Source of the DNA: Hyphomicrobiales bacterium
GTDB taxonomy: Bacteria > Pseudomonadota > Alphaproteobacteria > Rhizobiales > Rhizobiaceae
Reading direction: 5' to 3'
Length of the DNA stretch: 60,810 bases
Assembly (NCBI GenBank): GCA_900470965.1
Contig: UCCS01000060.1
Coordinates: 1-60,810 of the forward strand
A model generated the notes under the pieces. That model ran no database searches, was not told where the DNA came from, and saw only the letters and a list, made by a program, of their open reading frames with translations. How positions within the stretch are numbered: position 1 is the first letter of the stretch; every line of letters begins with the position of its first letter. The translations under genes were made by a program, and so were the position numbers. Below, in pieces: positions 15,068 through 24,448 of this stretch.

Positions 15068-15705
15068 ATGATCGACTTCTATACCTGGATCACCCCGAAC
15101 GGCCTGAAGATATCGATTGCACTCGAGGAATTCGGGCTTCCCTATAAGGCCCACACGATCGATATCACCAAAGGTGATCAGTTTTCCGCCGACTATGTGG
15201 CGATCAATCCGGGCAGCAAATCCCAGCCATCGTCGATCACGAAACCGGTATCACCCTCGCCGAATCCGGGGCCATTCTTCTCTATCTCGCCGAAAAGACA
15301 GGACGGTTCCTGCCGCGTGAAGGTGCTGCCCGCCATCACACGATCGAATGGCTGATGTGGCAGATGGGCGGCTTCGGGCCAACGCTCGGCCATGCCCATC
15401 ATTTCCTGACCTACAACGAAGGTCGCGCGCCCTTCGCCGAAGAGCTTTTCCGCAAGGATACAATAAGGCTCTATGAAACACTTGATGCAAGACTTGAAGG
15501 CCGGGAGTACCTTGTCGGCGACTATTCCATCGCCGACATGGCCGTCTGGCCCTGGGTTTCGCGTTTCGTGCGCCACAAGATCGACCTCAACGACTTCCCG
15601 AATGTCCACCGCTGGTATCTGCAGCTTGCCGCCCGGCCGCAGGTGAAGCGCGGCTACGAAGTGCCGCATTTCACCACCCCGGTTCCGCTGCCGCCAGGTG
15701 TCTAA
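15068..15705 (+). pseudogene. YfcG-like glutathione S-transferase, frameshifted
   Basis: The first frame encodes MIDFYTWITPNGLKISIALEEFGLPYKAHTID..AINPGSK, a thioredoxin-fold start of the YfcG/nu-class type. Homology then breaks at the AAA of 15218-15220. Adding one A there restores IPAIVDHETGITLAESGAILLYLAEKTGRF and continues without a break into WLMWQMGGFGPTLGHAHHF and the C-terminal helical domain ending at 15705. A single base has therefore been lost in an A tract, by mutation or by a sequencing error. If real, the product stops near residue 95 and lacks the C-terminal domain. It is cotranscribed with the ArsR-type regulator, which suits a thiol or disulfide role in sulfur metabolism. Confidence 0.85.
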
Positions 15706-15731
15706 GCATTGGTTTCGGATAGGCAGTCGGC

Positions 15732-16163
15732 CTATCGCGTAAACATCAGCCGCATGCGCGCCAGAATGCCCTTCATGCCCGGTATGGAGGTCGCTCTCAG
15801 ATGGCGGGCGACGACACCCGCATCGACCCGTGCTCCGAAATGGCAGGAGCAGACGAGCCCGTGCAGTTGCCGATCGTTAAGATCGAAGAAGCTCTGGGCG
15901 TCCCCATAAGTATCGCCTTCGAGACCCGCGGCACGCAGAACCGGATCGTCATAGGCTACGGATATGGGTGACCCGGTGATCCTCATCAGTGTCCGCTGGT
16001 CGCGGGGTAGATATTCGGTTTCCCGAAGGGTAACGAGCGAACGCGCAGGATCGACTTCCAGAAGCTCAGCCCACCGGTCCAACCGCTCGGCGCGAGACAG
16101 TTGTGGCGTAGTACGGCTGACCCTGGCTATAGCCTTAAGCTGATCGACTGCGTATTGTTCCAT
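15732..16163 (-). CDS. Hypothetical protein of 143 residues
   Basis: I do not recognise this family. The protein is soluble, with no signal peptide or membrane segment. The N-terminal half is helical and acidic-basic mixed (QLKAIARVSRTTPQLSRAERLDRWAELLE). The C-terminal half contains LVCSCHFGARVDAGVVARHL with a CxCH motif that could bind a metal or be redox-active. The start is well supported: AGGAGG lies 7 bases before the ATG at 16163. It is on the same strand as the SpoVR module but downstream of it by 122 bases, so it could be expressed with it or alone. Its 3' end faces the glutathione transferase pseudogene. Confidence 0.7.
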   Translation of the reverse strand: MEQYAVDQLKAIARVSRTTPQLSRAERLDRWAELLEVDPARSLVTLRETEYLPRDQRTLMRITGSPISVAYDDPVLRAAGLEGDTYGDAQSFFDLNDRQLHGLVCSCHFGARVDAGVVARHLRATSIPGMKGILARMRLMFTR

Positions 16164-16285
16164 GACGGCCTCCTATTTGGAAAAATAGACTGCACGCCCC
16201 CTCGGAAAGGTTGATCCCAACTACGCAGCCTGTCCAATCACGTTTGAAGAATCGTGCCTCTTAAATGCAGGCAGAATCCCGCCAC

Positions 16286-17851
16286 TCAGGCGAATTCGCT
16301 CTGTCGCGAAAATGTCCGCGGGTGGGCGACGTGCTTCCGGACGACACTCTCCTTGCTGTCGAGTTCCTCCAGCAGAACGTCATAGCTCCAGAGATCGGCA
16401 AGGTGCTGCAGGACGAGCTTCAGATCTTCTTCTTCCAGGAACTCGTCATTGGTGGCTCGGTGCTGCAACAGCAATCTGCGGTCACCTGCGAGATCGACGT
16501 CGACGATCTCAATCGCCGGATCGGTATGGCCAATATCGTAGCCGCGGGAAAGTTGCCGGCGGATACGCCGATAACCGCGCTCGTCATGGATCGCGGAAAC
16601 CAGGATACCCTCCTGAATCTCCGGGTCGTCATGGAGCTGGAACATGCGCCAGCGCCGCATGAGGCTTGGGCTCAGGAACTGGCTGACGAAACTCTCGTCG
16701 CGGTAGTTGGCCCAGATATCACGCAGGACCGCCATCGGATCGCCCCGTCCGGCGATATCAGGAAACCAGTCGCGATCTTCGCCAGTCGGCTCCGTCACGA
16801 TGCGCTCGATATCCTGCATCATCGCAAAGCCCAACGCATAGGGATTGAAGCCAGAGAACCGCCGATCATCGTACATCGGCTGGAACACGACATTGGTGTG
16901 CGATTTCAGAAACTCGAAATAGTTGCCGTCGCTGAGCTGCCCGCGCTCGTGCAGGCGCTGCATGATGTTGTAATGGACGTAGGTGGCGGTCCCCTCATTC
17001 ATCACCTTGGTCTGGCGCTGGGGATGAAAATACTGGGCGACGTGGCGCACGATGCGCAAGATCTCTCGCTGCCAGGAATGCAGCCGGGGCGCGGATTTTT
17101 CGAGGAAGTAAAGGATATTGTCCTGCGGCAAACCGAGTGCGGCACGCCGGTGCTCGAGATCGCGATCGGACTTGTTGCGCTTGAGGCCGACAGGCACGGT
17201 GCGCCAGAGATCGTTGAAGATCTTCTCCTCGTGCGCACGGCGCTCCTGCAGCCGCTTTTCTTCCTGCCGGAGGTCGACCGTCGTCTTGCCGGCATAGCGG
17301 TGCACACCGTGCGACATCAGCGCATGTGCGGCATCGAGCGTGCGTTCGACGGCCACTTCGCCATATCGTTCTTCGCAACGCGAGATGTAGCTCTTGGCGA
17401 AGTCGAGATAATCAAGAATACCTTCGGCGTCGGTCCAAAGCTTGAACAGATAGTTGTTCTTGAAGAAGTGGTTATGGCCGAAGGCAGCATGCGCAATGAC
17501 CAGCGTCTGCATGGTCGCCGTATTCTCCTCCATGAGATAGGAGATGCAGGGCGAACTGTTGATGACGATCTCATAGGCGAGGTCGCGCATCCCGCGGCGG
17601 TAGAAGGCTTCGTGATGGGCAAAATGCTTCCCGAAGGACCAGTGGCGATAGAACAGCGGCATGCCTGTCGAGGAATAGGCATCGAGCATCTGCTCCGATG
17701 TAATGACCTCGATCTGGTTCGGATAGACATCGAGGCCCAGTTCCCCAAGCGCGATGTCCTCACAGGCATCATGAATGCGCTGCAGGGTCGGAAAATCCCA
17801 GTCAGCCCCTTCAAACAGAAGCTTTTCCTTATGCCGCGTGCTGGTCTTCAT
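16286..17851 (-). CDS. spoVR: SpoVR family protein
   Basis: A 521-residue cytoplasmic protein matching the SpoVR/YcgB family along its length: LDVYPNQIEVITSEQMLDAYSSTGMPLFYRHWSFGKHF, YEIVINSSPCISYLMEENT, AHAAFGHNHFFKNNYLF, VMNEGTATYVHYNIM and GFNPYALGFAMMQDIERI. The biochemical role is unknown; in spore formers it affects cortex formation, while in proteobacteria it travels with yeaH and prkA. The ATG at 17851 overlaps the yeaH stop (ATGA), so it is the third gene of a prkA-yeaH-spoVR operon. Confidence 0.93.
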   Translation of the reverse strand: MKTSTRHKEKLLFEGADWDFPTLQRIHDACEDIALGELGLDVYPNQIEVITSEQMLDAYSSTGMPLFYRHWSFGKHFAHHEAFYRRGMRDLAYEIVINSSPCISYLMEENTATMQTLVIAHAAFGHNHFFKNNYLFKLWTDAEGILDYLDFAKSYISRCEERYGEVAVERTLDAAHALMSHGVHRYAGKTTVDLRQEEKRLQERRAHEEKIFNDLWRTVPVGLKRNKSDRDLEHRRAALGLPQDNILYFLEKSAPRLHSWQREILRIVRHVAQYFHPQRQTKVMNEGTATYVHYNIMQRLHERGQLSDGNYFEFLKSHTNVVFQPMYDDRRFSGFNPYALGFAMMQDIERIVTEPTGEDRDWFPDIAGRGDPMAVLRDIWANYRDESFVSQFLSPSLMRRWRMFQLHDDPEIQEGILVSAIHDERGYRRIRRQLSRGYDIGHTDPAIEIVDVDLAGDRRLLLQHRATNDEFLEEEDLKLVLQHLADLWSYDVLLEELDSKESVVRKHVAHPRTFSRQSEFA

Positions 17852-19125
17852 GGCGTAGCCCCTGCCTTGGCAGCCTTCTTCTGAAACAGGTCATGGAAAA
17901 CAGGGAATATCTCGTTCCTGCGGCAGACCTTGCGTATGGCAAGAGGCAGAGCTGCGGAGCGGATCTCCTGATAGAGCGTCCAGAGCGGTGACCTAGACAT
18001 TGAGGAATCCCCGTCTTCCTCACCGACTTCGATATAGGCGAAGTACTGGCAGACCGGCAGGATTTCCTGCTGCAGCAGCTGGCCGGTCAGAGCGCCGTCG
18101 GAATAGGAATTGTCGCCATCGGAGGCCTGCGCCGCATAGATGTTCCATTCCGTCGGATCGAACCGCGCGGCAACGATCGAGCGCATGACCGCCAGCGCAC
18201 TGGAAACCAGCGTGCCGCCTGTCGCCGGGCTATAGAAGAAAGTCTCCTCATCGACTTCCTCCGCCTTTTCAGTATGACGGATGAAGACGATCTCCACCTT
18301 CTCATAGCGCTGCGACAGGAAGAGATAGAGGAGCAGGTAGAAACGCTTGGCGAGATCCTTCATATGCTCGCTCATGGAACCGGACACGTCCATGAGGCAG
18401 AACATCACCGCCTTGACGACAGGCTTCGGTGTGTTTTCAAAGCGCCGGTAGCGGACGTCGAGCGGGTCGATATAGGGGATGCGCTTGCTCTTGAGCTTTA
18501 GGGTCCTCAGCCTGTCTTCAAGAACAAGGCGCTCTTCCGCGTTGTCGCATTCGTCGATCTGCTTCTGAAGTGCCTCTATTTCCTCTACCTTCGGGCGATG
18601 AAGCGCTAGGCGCCGCATCATGGCGAGGCGTGTCGTGCGCCCGACGGCGATGTTGGAGGGGGAGCCGGAGACAGAAAAACCGGCCCTTTGCGGCGTCACT
18701 TCCTCGGTCTCGCTCAGCCGCCGCTTGGCGAGGTCAGGCAATTCCAGATCTTCGAGGAAGATGTTGAGGAACTCCTCCCGGGTCAGTACGAAGCGGAAGC
18801 CGTCTTCGCCGTCGCCCTCCCCCGCCTCGGACGAACGGCCGCCGCCCGATGCCGGCGGACGCTTGATGAAATCACCCTCGACGAATTTCTGATTGCCGGG
18901 AAGAATGCGATCCTGAATTCCCCCTCCGCCCCGGTGAAGGCCCGGTTCGGCCATGCCGCCGATCGGGAGAGTAACTTCACCGCCATCAAGCACATCGCGA
19001 ATGGAGCGGTTTTGCAAAGATCGTTTAACCGCTTGTGCTACGGCGTCCTTGGCACGCCGTAGAAACCGTTGTCTATTTTCTAAACTTTTACCGCGCGGAT
19101 TGAGCCGCCGGTCAATGATGTGCAT
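17848..19125 (-). CDS. yeaH: YeaH/YhbH family protein (DUF444) with a von Willebrand A domain
   Basis: 425 residues. The N-terminal part has basic MHIIDRRLNPRGKSLENRQRFLRR and a glycine-rich, acidic linker (about 60-110). The C-terminal half is a von Willebrand A-like domain whose metal site DVSGS is at 246-250 (CLMDVSGSMSEHMKDLAKRF), followed by ATGGTLVSSAL and DGDNSYSDG. ATG 19125 has AGGAG 6 bases upstream and lies 35 bases after prkA. In E. coli, YeaH acts together with the kinase YeaG (PrkA) in nitrogen and stationary-phase stress survival, and a substrate or scaffold role is assumed. Confidence 0.93.
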   Translation of the reverse strand: MHIIDRRLNPRGKSLENRQRFLRRAKDAVAQAVKRSLQNRSIRDVLDGGEVTLPIGGMAEPGLHRGGGGIQDRILPGNQKFVEGDFIKRPPASGGGRSSEAGEGDGEDGFRFVLTREEFLNIFLEDLELPDLAKRRLSETEEVTPQRAGFSVSGSPSNIAVGRTTRLAMMRRLALHRPKVEEIEALQKQIDECDNAEERLVLEDRLRTLKLKSKRIPYIDPLDVRYRRFENTPKPVVKAVMFCLMDVSGSMSEHMKDLAKRFYLLLYLFLSQRYEKVEIVFIRHTEKAEEVDEETFFYSPATGGTLVSSALAVMRSIVAARFDPTEWNIYAAQASDGDNSYSDGALTGQLLQQEILPVCQYFAYIEVGEEDGDSSMSRSPLWTLYQEIRSAALPLAIRKVCRRNEIFPVFHDLFQKKAAKAGATP

Positions 19126-19160
19126 GTTTGCTCCTAATGGGTACTCGCCGGACAGCCTAC

Positions 19161-21104
19161 CTAACTCGCCTGTTTGACGCGCATGTACCATTCCACCAGC
19201 CGGCGAACCTGCCGTTCGGTATAATCCCGCGCGACCATGCGCGAGACGAACTCACTGTGTTTCTTTTCCGTCTCGCTATCCTTCTTCGATCCGAAGGAGA
19301 TGACCGGCAGCAAATCCTCGACCTGCGAAAACATCCGCTTTTCGATCACTTCCCGGATTTTTTCATAACTGGTCCAAGATGGGTTCTTGCCGCCATTGTG
19401 GGCGCGCGATCTGAGGCAGAACTTGACGATCTCGTTGCGGAAATCCTTGGGATTGGCGATGCCCGCGGGTTTTTCGATCTTCGTCAGCTCCTGGTTCAGA
19501 AGTTCGCGGTCGAGCAACTGACCTGTGTCGGGGTCCTTGAAATCGACGTCCTCGATCCAGGCATCCGCGTAATCGACGTAACGGTCGAACAGATTCTGAC
19601 CGTAATCGGAGTAGGATTCCAGATAGGCCTTCTGGATCTCGTTACCGATGAATTCCGCATAACGCGGTGCCAGTTCTGCCTTGATGAACTCCATATAGCG
19701 CTTTTCCGTCTCCTCGGAAAACTGCTCGCGGCGGATAGCCTGTTCCAGAACATACATCAGATGCACCGGATCGGCGCCGATATCCGTCGTGTCGTGGTTG
19801 AACGTCGACGCAAGGACTTTAAAGGCAAAACGTGTCGATATTCCGTCCATACCCTCGTCGACACCGGCAGAGTCGCGATATTCCTGCACGCTTCTCGCAC
19901 GCGGATCGGTTTCCTTCAGGCTTTCACCGTCATAGGCACGCATCTTTGAAAAGAGATTGGAATTCTCGTGCTTGCGAAGCCGTGACAGAACCGAGAAGCG
20001 GGCCAGCATCTCCAGCGTCGCTGGCGCGCAGGCTGCATCTGCAAGCTCCGAGCCCTCGATCAGCTTCTCGTAGATTTTCTGCTCCTCCATGACCCGGAGG
20101 CAATAGGGAACCTTGATGACGCAGATGCGGTCGATGAAGGCTTCATTGTTTTTATTGGCCTTGAAAGTCTGCCATTCTGCTTCGTTCGAATGGGCAAGGA
20201 TGATGCCCGAGAACGGGATCGCACCGATATTCTCGGTGCCCATGTAATTGCTTTCCTGCGTCGCCGTCAGCAACGGGTGCAGCATCTTGATCGGCGCCTT
20301 GAACATCTCGACGAATTCCAGAATGCCCTGATTGGCGCGATTGAGACCGCCGGAATAGCTGTAGGCGTCTGGATCGTTCTGCGAATAGTGCTCGAGCTTG
20401 CGGATATCGACCTTGCCGACCAGCGATGAGACGTCCTGGTTGTTCTCGTCACCCGGTTCGGTCTTGGCGATCGCGATCTGGCGAAGCCTGGACGGCTGGA
20501 TTTTCACGACGCGGAAACGAGAGATATCGCCGTCGAACTCGTCGAGGCGCTTCAGGCACCATGGGCTCATCAGGCCACTGAGGCGACGGGTAGGGATACC
20601 GTATTCTTCGAGCAGCAACGGCCCCATGGCCAAGGGATCGAAGAGATTGAGGGGGCTTTCGAAGACCGGGCTCAAGTCGTCGCCTGCCTTCAGCACATAG
20701 ATGGGATTGACCTCCATGAGCTGCTTCAGGCGCTCCGCAAGCGAAGACTTGCCGCCGCCGACGGGACCGAGCAGGTAGAGGATCTGCTTACGCTCTTCCA
20801 GGCCTTGGGCTGCATGCCGGAAGAAGGACACGATCCGCTCGATCGTCTCCTCCATACCGAAAAAACCCGCAAAGGCCGGATAGGTTCGGATCGTCCTGTT
20901 CATAAAGACCCGCCCGAGCCGCGAATCCTTGGCTGTATCGATGATCTCAGGTTCGCCGATTGCCGCCAGCAGCCGCTCGGTGGCGTTGGCGTAAGCCATC
21001 GGATCCTTCTTGCATATGGACAAATAGTCCGCGATAGACATATCCGTCTCGCGGCGAGACTCGTAGTTACGGGTGAACGCATCAAATAGGGAGTTGTTCA
21101 GCAT
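19161..21104 (-). CDS. prkA: PrkA-type serine protein kinase
   Basis: A 647-residue protein of the PrkA/YeaG family. The N-terminal AAA-like domain has Walker A GPVGGGKSS at 113-121 and conserved FFGMEETIERIVSFFRHAAQG. Further on come YMGTENIGAIPFSGIILAHSNEAEWQTF and the C-terminal PrkA region with NEIQKAYLESYSDYGQNLFDRYV. The family was described as serine kinases, with the AAA domain proposed to work as protease or ATPase in some species. It is the promoter-proximal gene of the prkA-yeaH-spoVR operon, with an AGGAGG site before the ATG at 21104. Expected role: stress and starvation adaptation. Confidence 0.94.
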   Translation of the reverse strand: MLNNSLFDAFTRNYESRRETDMSIADYLSICKKDPMAYANATERLLAAIGEPEIIDTAKDSRLGRVFMNRTIRTYPAFAGFFGMEETIERIVSFFRHAAQGLEERKQILYLLGPVGGGKSSLAERLKQLMEVNPIYVLKAGDDLSPVFESPLNLFDPLAMGPLLLEEYGIPTRRLSGLMSPWCLKRLDEFDGDISRFRVVKIQPSRLRQIAIAKTEPGDENNQDVSSLVGKVDIRKLEHYSQNDPDAYSYSGGLNRANQGILEFVEMFKAPIKMLHPLLTATQESNYMGTENIGAIPFSGIILAHSNEAEWQTFKANKNNEAFIDRICVIKVPYCLRVMEEQKIYEKLIEGSELADAACAPATLEMLARFSVLSRLRKHENSNLFSKMRAYDGESLKETDPRARSVQEYRDSAGVDEGMDGISTRFAFKVLASTFNHDTTDIGADPVHLMYVLEQAIRREQFSEETEKRYMEFIKAELAPRYAEFIGNEIQKAYLESYSDYGQNLFDRYVDYADAWIEDVDFKDPDTGQLLDRELLNQELTKIEKPAGIANPKDFRNEIVKFCLRSRAHNGGKNPSWTSYEKIREVIEKRMFSQVEDLLPVISFGSKKDSETEKKHSEFVSRMVARDYTERQVRRLVEWYMRVKQAS

Positions 21105-21528
21105 AGGCCCTCCTATAAAGGTCTGCCTCAGCGATTTTCGCCTTCGCTAAGTAAGATGGTGCGCCAATGTTTCGAAAGATCAAGGTCCTCCTAGACGGAA
21201 ATAAGACATCGCTGGCATTCCAGCATCGCTACACAAAAAATTGCGCGTAACCTGCCGATTTGATCCTCGAAAGTTGACCGCCTCTATAGATTTGCGGCAG
21301 CACCGGGAGTATTATTCGCGCGCGGTATGAAAGAGAACGCCGCGCACCTTCACGCCATGACGCGAATATGTGTTGGTGCCCCTTAAAGGGCTGCCTGATT
21401 CGATGGAGCGAGGATTTCTCGCCGTCCGAATGTGAAATGTGCCTTCAAGAACCGCCCGTGAGAAAAGCAAGGCTTGGTCGAAAACGGGCCATCGGCGCAA
21501 CCCATGCGGTCAAAGCTCGGGGTCCTTC
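21105..21528. other. 424-bp intergenic region upstream of prkA
   Basis: No credible gene was found; the short open frames here lack ribosome-binding sites and family features. The region should hold the prkA promoter on the minus strand. I could not identify sigma-70, sigma-54 or general-stress (GGAAC-type) elements with confidence. Small inverted repeats are GCTGG-CATT-CCAGC (21211-21224) and AGCGA/TCGCT near 21131-21149. Confidence 0.4.
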
Positions 21529-22878
21529 TCACATTGCTATTTGCGCAGCGACCTGTTCTGCCTGAGCCCTGATATCGGGAACGGCGGTAATCTCCCAGAA
21601 TTGACCGGCTGTCAGCGCGCCGACCGCATAAAGGTTCGATTGCCTCACGCCTTCTGAATTCAGCACGCGCGAATCCCGGTTTACGGAGATTCCGAGCCCA
21701 AGCGAATCCGCAGCGACAAAGCCCTGCCGGCGCATTTCCTGCAGAAGCGGTGAATGCGCCAACCCCGCCCGTTCCATCCCCGTGCAATTGACGATCCAAT
21801 CGACTGTGAGAGCGATCGTCTCACGGCGTCCTCTTTTGCGGTATTCGATGCCGATCCCGTCGCCGGCATCCTTGAGCGTTTTGAGAAAGCCGGCGTGGAA
21901 ATTGACGACACCCTGCTGCCGCAATTGCTCGAACCGGTCGTAGATGTCAGGCGCCACGCGATGGCGATGGATGTTCCACCATGGCAGCGCATGCCGTAGG
22001 AAACGCGACCGCTCCGCTGGAGCGAGGTTCTGCCAGATCGCCTGGGTCTTGGGCCGCAGCCCATCCATGACGCTTCGCCAGTCGGCCTCCGATCTCACCC
22101 GCCGCCTGATATCGTGCAGGATCTGGCTGAGTGTCGCCCCGTTTGCATCGATCTCGATGGCCGCAGGTGATTTCGGATCGCGGGCATGTCCGTGCGGCGC
22201 GAGCCCGCGACGGGAGAGAACATCGATGCGGCCGCGGTGCCCATGCGACCGAAGCCCAAGAACCTGATCGATCATGGTAAGGCCCGAGCCTAGGATACAG
22301 ACCCGATCCTGCGGGCCGACATGTGTCAGCCAGGAAAGGCGCCAGGGATTTTCGATCACATGCGAACGCGTGGCGCTCCCGGGATCTCCGGTATCGACCG
22401 GCAATTTCGCATTTCCCAACCCAAGACAGAGGACGACGTGGCGGCCGGCGATTTCGCCGCCATGCTCCAGCAGAAAGCCGAGGGCGCCCGGATAGCGCTC
22501 GACGCAACCAGTGGCCTTGGCCTTGATGAAATCGACGCGGCACCGGTCGTCGCGAGGCCGCAGCAGATCTGCGAGCGTATCCCTGACATAGAGCCCATAA
22601 TCGCTCCGTGAGGCGAAATCGGCATCCCGCGACGGACGGTCCTTGCGGCTCAGCCATTCCACGAAGTCGGCCGGCCTGTCCGTGAAGAGGCTCATGCGCG
22701 CCGCTGGGACATTCAGCCGGTGGAGATGCATTTCAGTGCGATAGGCCGTGCCTCTGCCAAAACCCGGATCATCGCCGATGACGGCGATCGACGCCGTCTG
22801 CGGAAGTTTCCGGACAAGATTGCAGACGACTGCGATCGCAGAAAAGCCGGAGCCGACGACAACAACATCATAAATCAA
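21529..22878 (-). CDS. FAD/NAD(P)-binding protein (NAD_binding_9 type)
   Basis: A 449-residue flavoprotein. The N-terminus is a Rossmann dinucleotide site (YDVVVVGSGFSAIAVVCNLVRK). It is followed by DDPGFGRGTAYRTEMHLHRLNVPAARMSLF, typical of the HI0933/NAD_binding_9 group, then a second nucleotide motif VCILGSGLTMIDQVL and a closing NLYAVGALTAGQFWEITAVPDIRAQAEQVA. Such proteins often accompany amino-acid or siderophore metabolism, but the substrate cannot be read here. The best start is a TTG at 22878 (residues IYDVVVVG follow); no in-frame ATG is available upstream. The MFS gene lies upstream on the same strand. Confidence 0.82.
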   Translation of the reverse strand: MIYDVVVVGSGFSAIAVVCNLVRKLPQTASIAVIGDDPGFGRGTAYRTEMHLHRLNVPAARMSLFTDRPADFVEWLSRKDRPSRDADFASRSDYGLYVRDTLADLLRPRDDRCRVDFIKAKATGCVERYPGALGFLLEHGGEIAGRHVVLCLGLGNAKLPVDTGDPGSATRSHVIENPWRLSWLTHVGPQDRVCILGSGLTMIDQVLGLRSHGHRGRIDVLSRRGLAPHGHARDPKSPAAIEIDANGATLSQILHDIRRRVRSEADWRSVMDGLRPKTQAIWQNLAPAERSRFLRHALPWWNIHRHRVAPDIYDRFEQLRQQGVVNFHAGFLKTLKDAGDGIGIEYRKRGRRETIALTVDWIVNCTGMERAGLAHSPLLQEMRRQGFVAADSLGLGISVNRDSRVLNSEGVRQSNLYAVGALTAGQFWEITAVPDIRAQAEQVAAQIAM

Positions 22879-22982
22879 GCGCTCGTTCCATGAATCACCG
22901 GGTGAGGCATCGATGGAACTAGCGCGGGCTGGTGAGTTGTCACGACCAGAGGCATCAGCATTTCAGGGGTTTTTCGACTGCC

Positions 22983-24233
22983 TTACCGCTCTTCGCCTCT
23001 TTGAGGCCATTTCTCTCCTTCTGCTTTGCCCCGAACCTCCGGCACGACGCGATAAACCCAGACAAGATTGGCAAGGAACAGCCCCGTCGTCAGCACGAAA
23101 ACCCAGCGGATGCCGACTGTAGCAGCCATGGCGCCGCCGGTGAATGGTCCGAGGAAGGCCCCGAGAAAGGACGCCGACGCCGTGACGCCATAGGCAAGGC
23201 CGCGCTGCGAGGGCGGGGCGAGATGGCCGACAAGCGCATTGGCCGTCGGCAGGATGCCGCCGATGAACATGCCGATACCGAAGCGCAGCGCAAGGAACTG
23301 CCAGTAGCTGCCAACGAAGGCCTGCGGCAGGCTCATCAACGCGCCACCGAACAGGCAGATGATGAGAACGCGGCGATAACCGATCGTATCGCTTCTCTTT
23401 CCGAGGAAGGGCGAGGCAATGAGATCGGCGACGCCGGTCACAGAGAAAGCAAAACCGGCAAGCGTTGCGATCCCATTCGGCGTCGAGACGAGTTCCTGGA
23501 TAAAGGGGGTTATGACCGGCTGGACAGCGCGTACGGCAAATTGGGCGAGCAGCAGAACGACAAAGAGCGGCAGCAGCCCCTGGGTCTTCGTCAGCGCGGA
23601 AAACGCGTCGAAAACGGAAACCTTATGTACGCCATTGTCGGGATTATACGAATCCGAAACACCCCAGTAGGCAAGGCAGACGGCAATCCCCGAGATCACG
23701 GCCGTGAAATAGAAGGTCATGCGATAGTCGCCAGTGATATCGGCAATCACACCGCCGGCAATCGGGCCGGTCAGGTTGCCGACAAGCTGACCGGTCGCAA
23801 GCCAGCCGAGCGCATAGCCAAGACGCCGCTCCGGCATCTGGGTTGCGACAAGCGCGATCGCCGAAGCGGAAAAGCCGCTGAAGGCGCCCATCATCACGCG
23901 CAGCGTCACGAGCTGCCAGAGATGCTGGCTGAAGCCCATGAGCAGCGTGAAGAAGCAGATGGCAAGGCTTGAGCGCAGCACCATCACCTTGCGTCCATAA
24001 CGATCGGCAATCGAGCCCCAGAGCGGCGAGACGAAGGCCGAAATCAGGAAGTTCAGCGAATTCAGGAGACCTGACCAGAAATTGATGGCGCTGACATCGG
24101 TGACGCCGATATCCGGCAGGAAGAGGGGCAGGATCGGGCTCATGACCGAAAGCGCCACGCTCATGATGAACTGGACGCAGACCATCAGCCACAGAGTCCG
24201 CATCCAGGGGGCTTCAGCTGTATCGACGAGCAT
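22983..24233 (-). CDS. MFS transporter
   Basis: A 416-residue membrane protein with about twelve helices. The loop motif after helix two, WGSIADRYGRKVMVLRSS, and its counterpart in the second half, FLGKRSDTIGYRRVLI, are classic major-facilitator signatures. The closest visible resemblance is to the MdtG-like drug-efflux group (YALGWLATGQLVGNLTGPIAGGVIAD). ATG 24233 begins MLVDTAEAPWMRTLW. It is on the same strand as the downstream FAD gene, 104 bases apart, so the two could share a message. Export or import and the substrate are not determined. Confidence 0.88.
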   Translation of the reverse strand: MLVDTAEAPWMRTLWLMVCVQFIMSVALSVMSPILPLFLPDIGVTDVSAINFWSGLLNSLNFLISAFVSPLWGSIADRYGRKVMVLRSSLAICFFTLLMGFSQHLWQLVTLRVMMGAFSGFSASAIALVATQMPERRLGYALGWLATGQLVGNLTGPIAGGVIADITGDYRMTFYFTAVISGIAVCLAYWGVSDSYNPDNGVHKVSVFDAFSALTKTQGLLPLFVVLLLAQFAVRAVQPVITPFIQELVSTPNGIATLAGFAFSVTGVADLIASPFLGKRSDTIGYRRVLIICLFGGALMSLPQAFVGSYWQFLALRFGIGMFIGGILPTANALVGHLAPPSQRGLAYGVTASASFLGAFLGPFTGGAMAATVGIRWVFVLTTGLFLANLVWVYRVVPEVRGKAEGEKWPQRGEER

Positions 24234-24448
24234 GGCAAATACCTGTCCTGTCCATTGCGTGGTGGTGGATCCTCACCGCGTGGCCAGCGAAGAAGCCCCA
24301 GAGCGGAAAACCCGCCTGCAATGCTCCGTCGAAACCTATGATTTCTTTTAGTTTTTTGAACATGCGAATACCTTGACCGGTGGGCCGGCCTCAACTGTTT
24401 CAGCTTTTCGGCGGTTCGAAGACTTATGGCGGGCTTGTGCCCGCCGGC

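Noticed and set aside
15068..15705. Two separate small genes in place of one glutathione transferase
   Set aside because: Restoring one base joins both halves into one continuous family-typical protein.
16265..17884. 539-codon plus-strand open frame
   Set aside because: Antisense shadow of spoVR, which has full-length family similarity.
21211..21228. Sigma-54 promoter (TGGCATTCCAGCATCGC)
   Set aside because: The -12 element lacks TTGC and the site points away from prkA.
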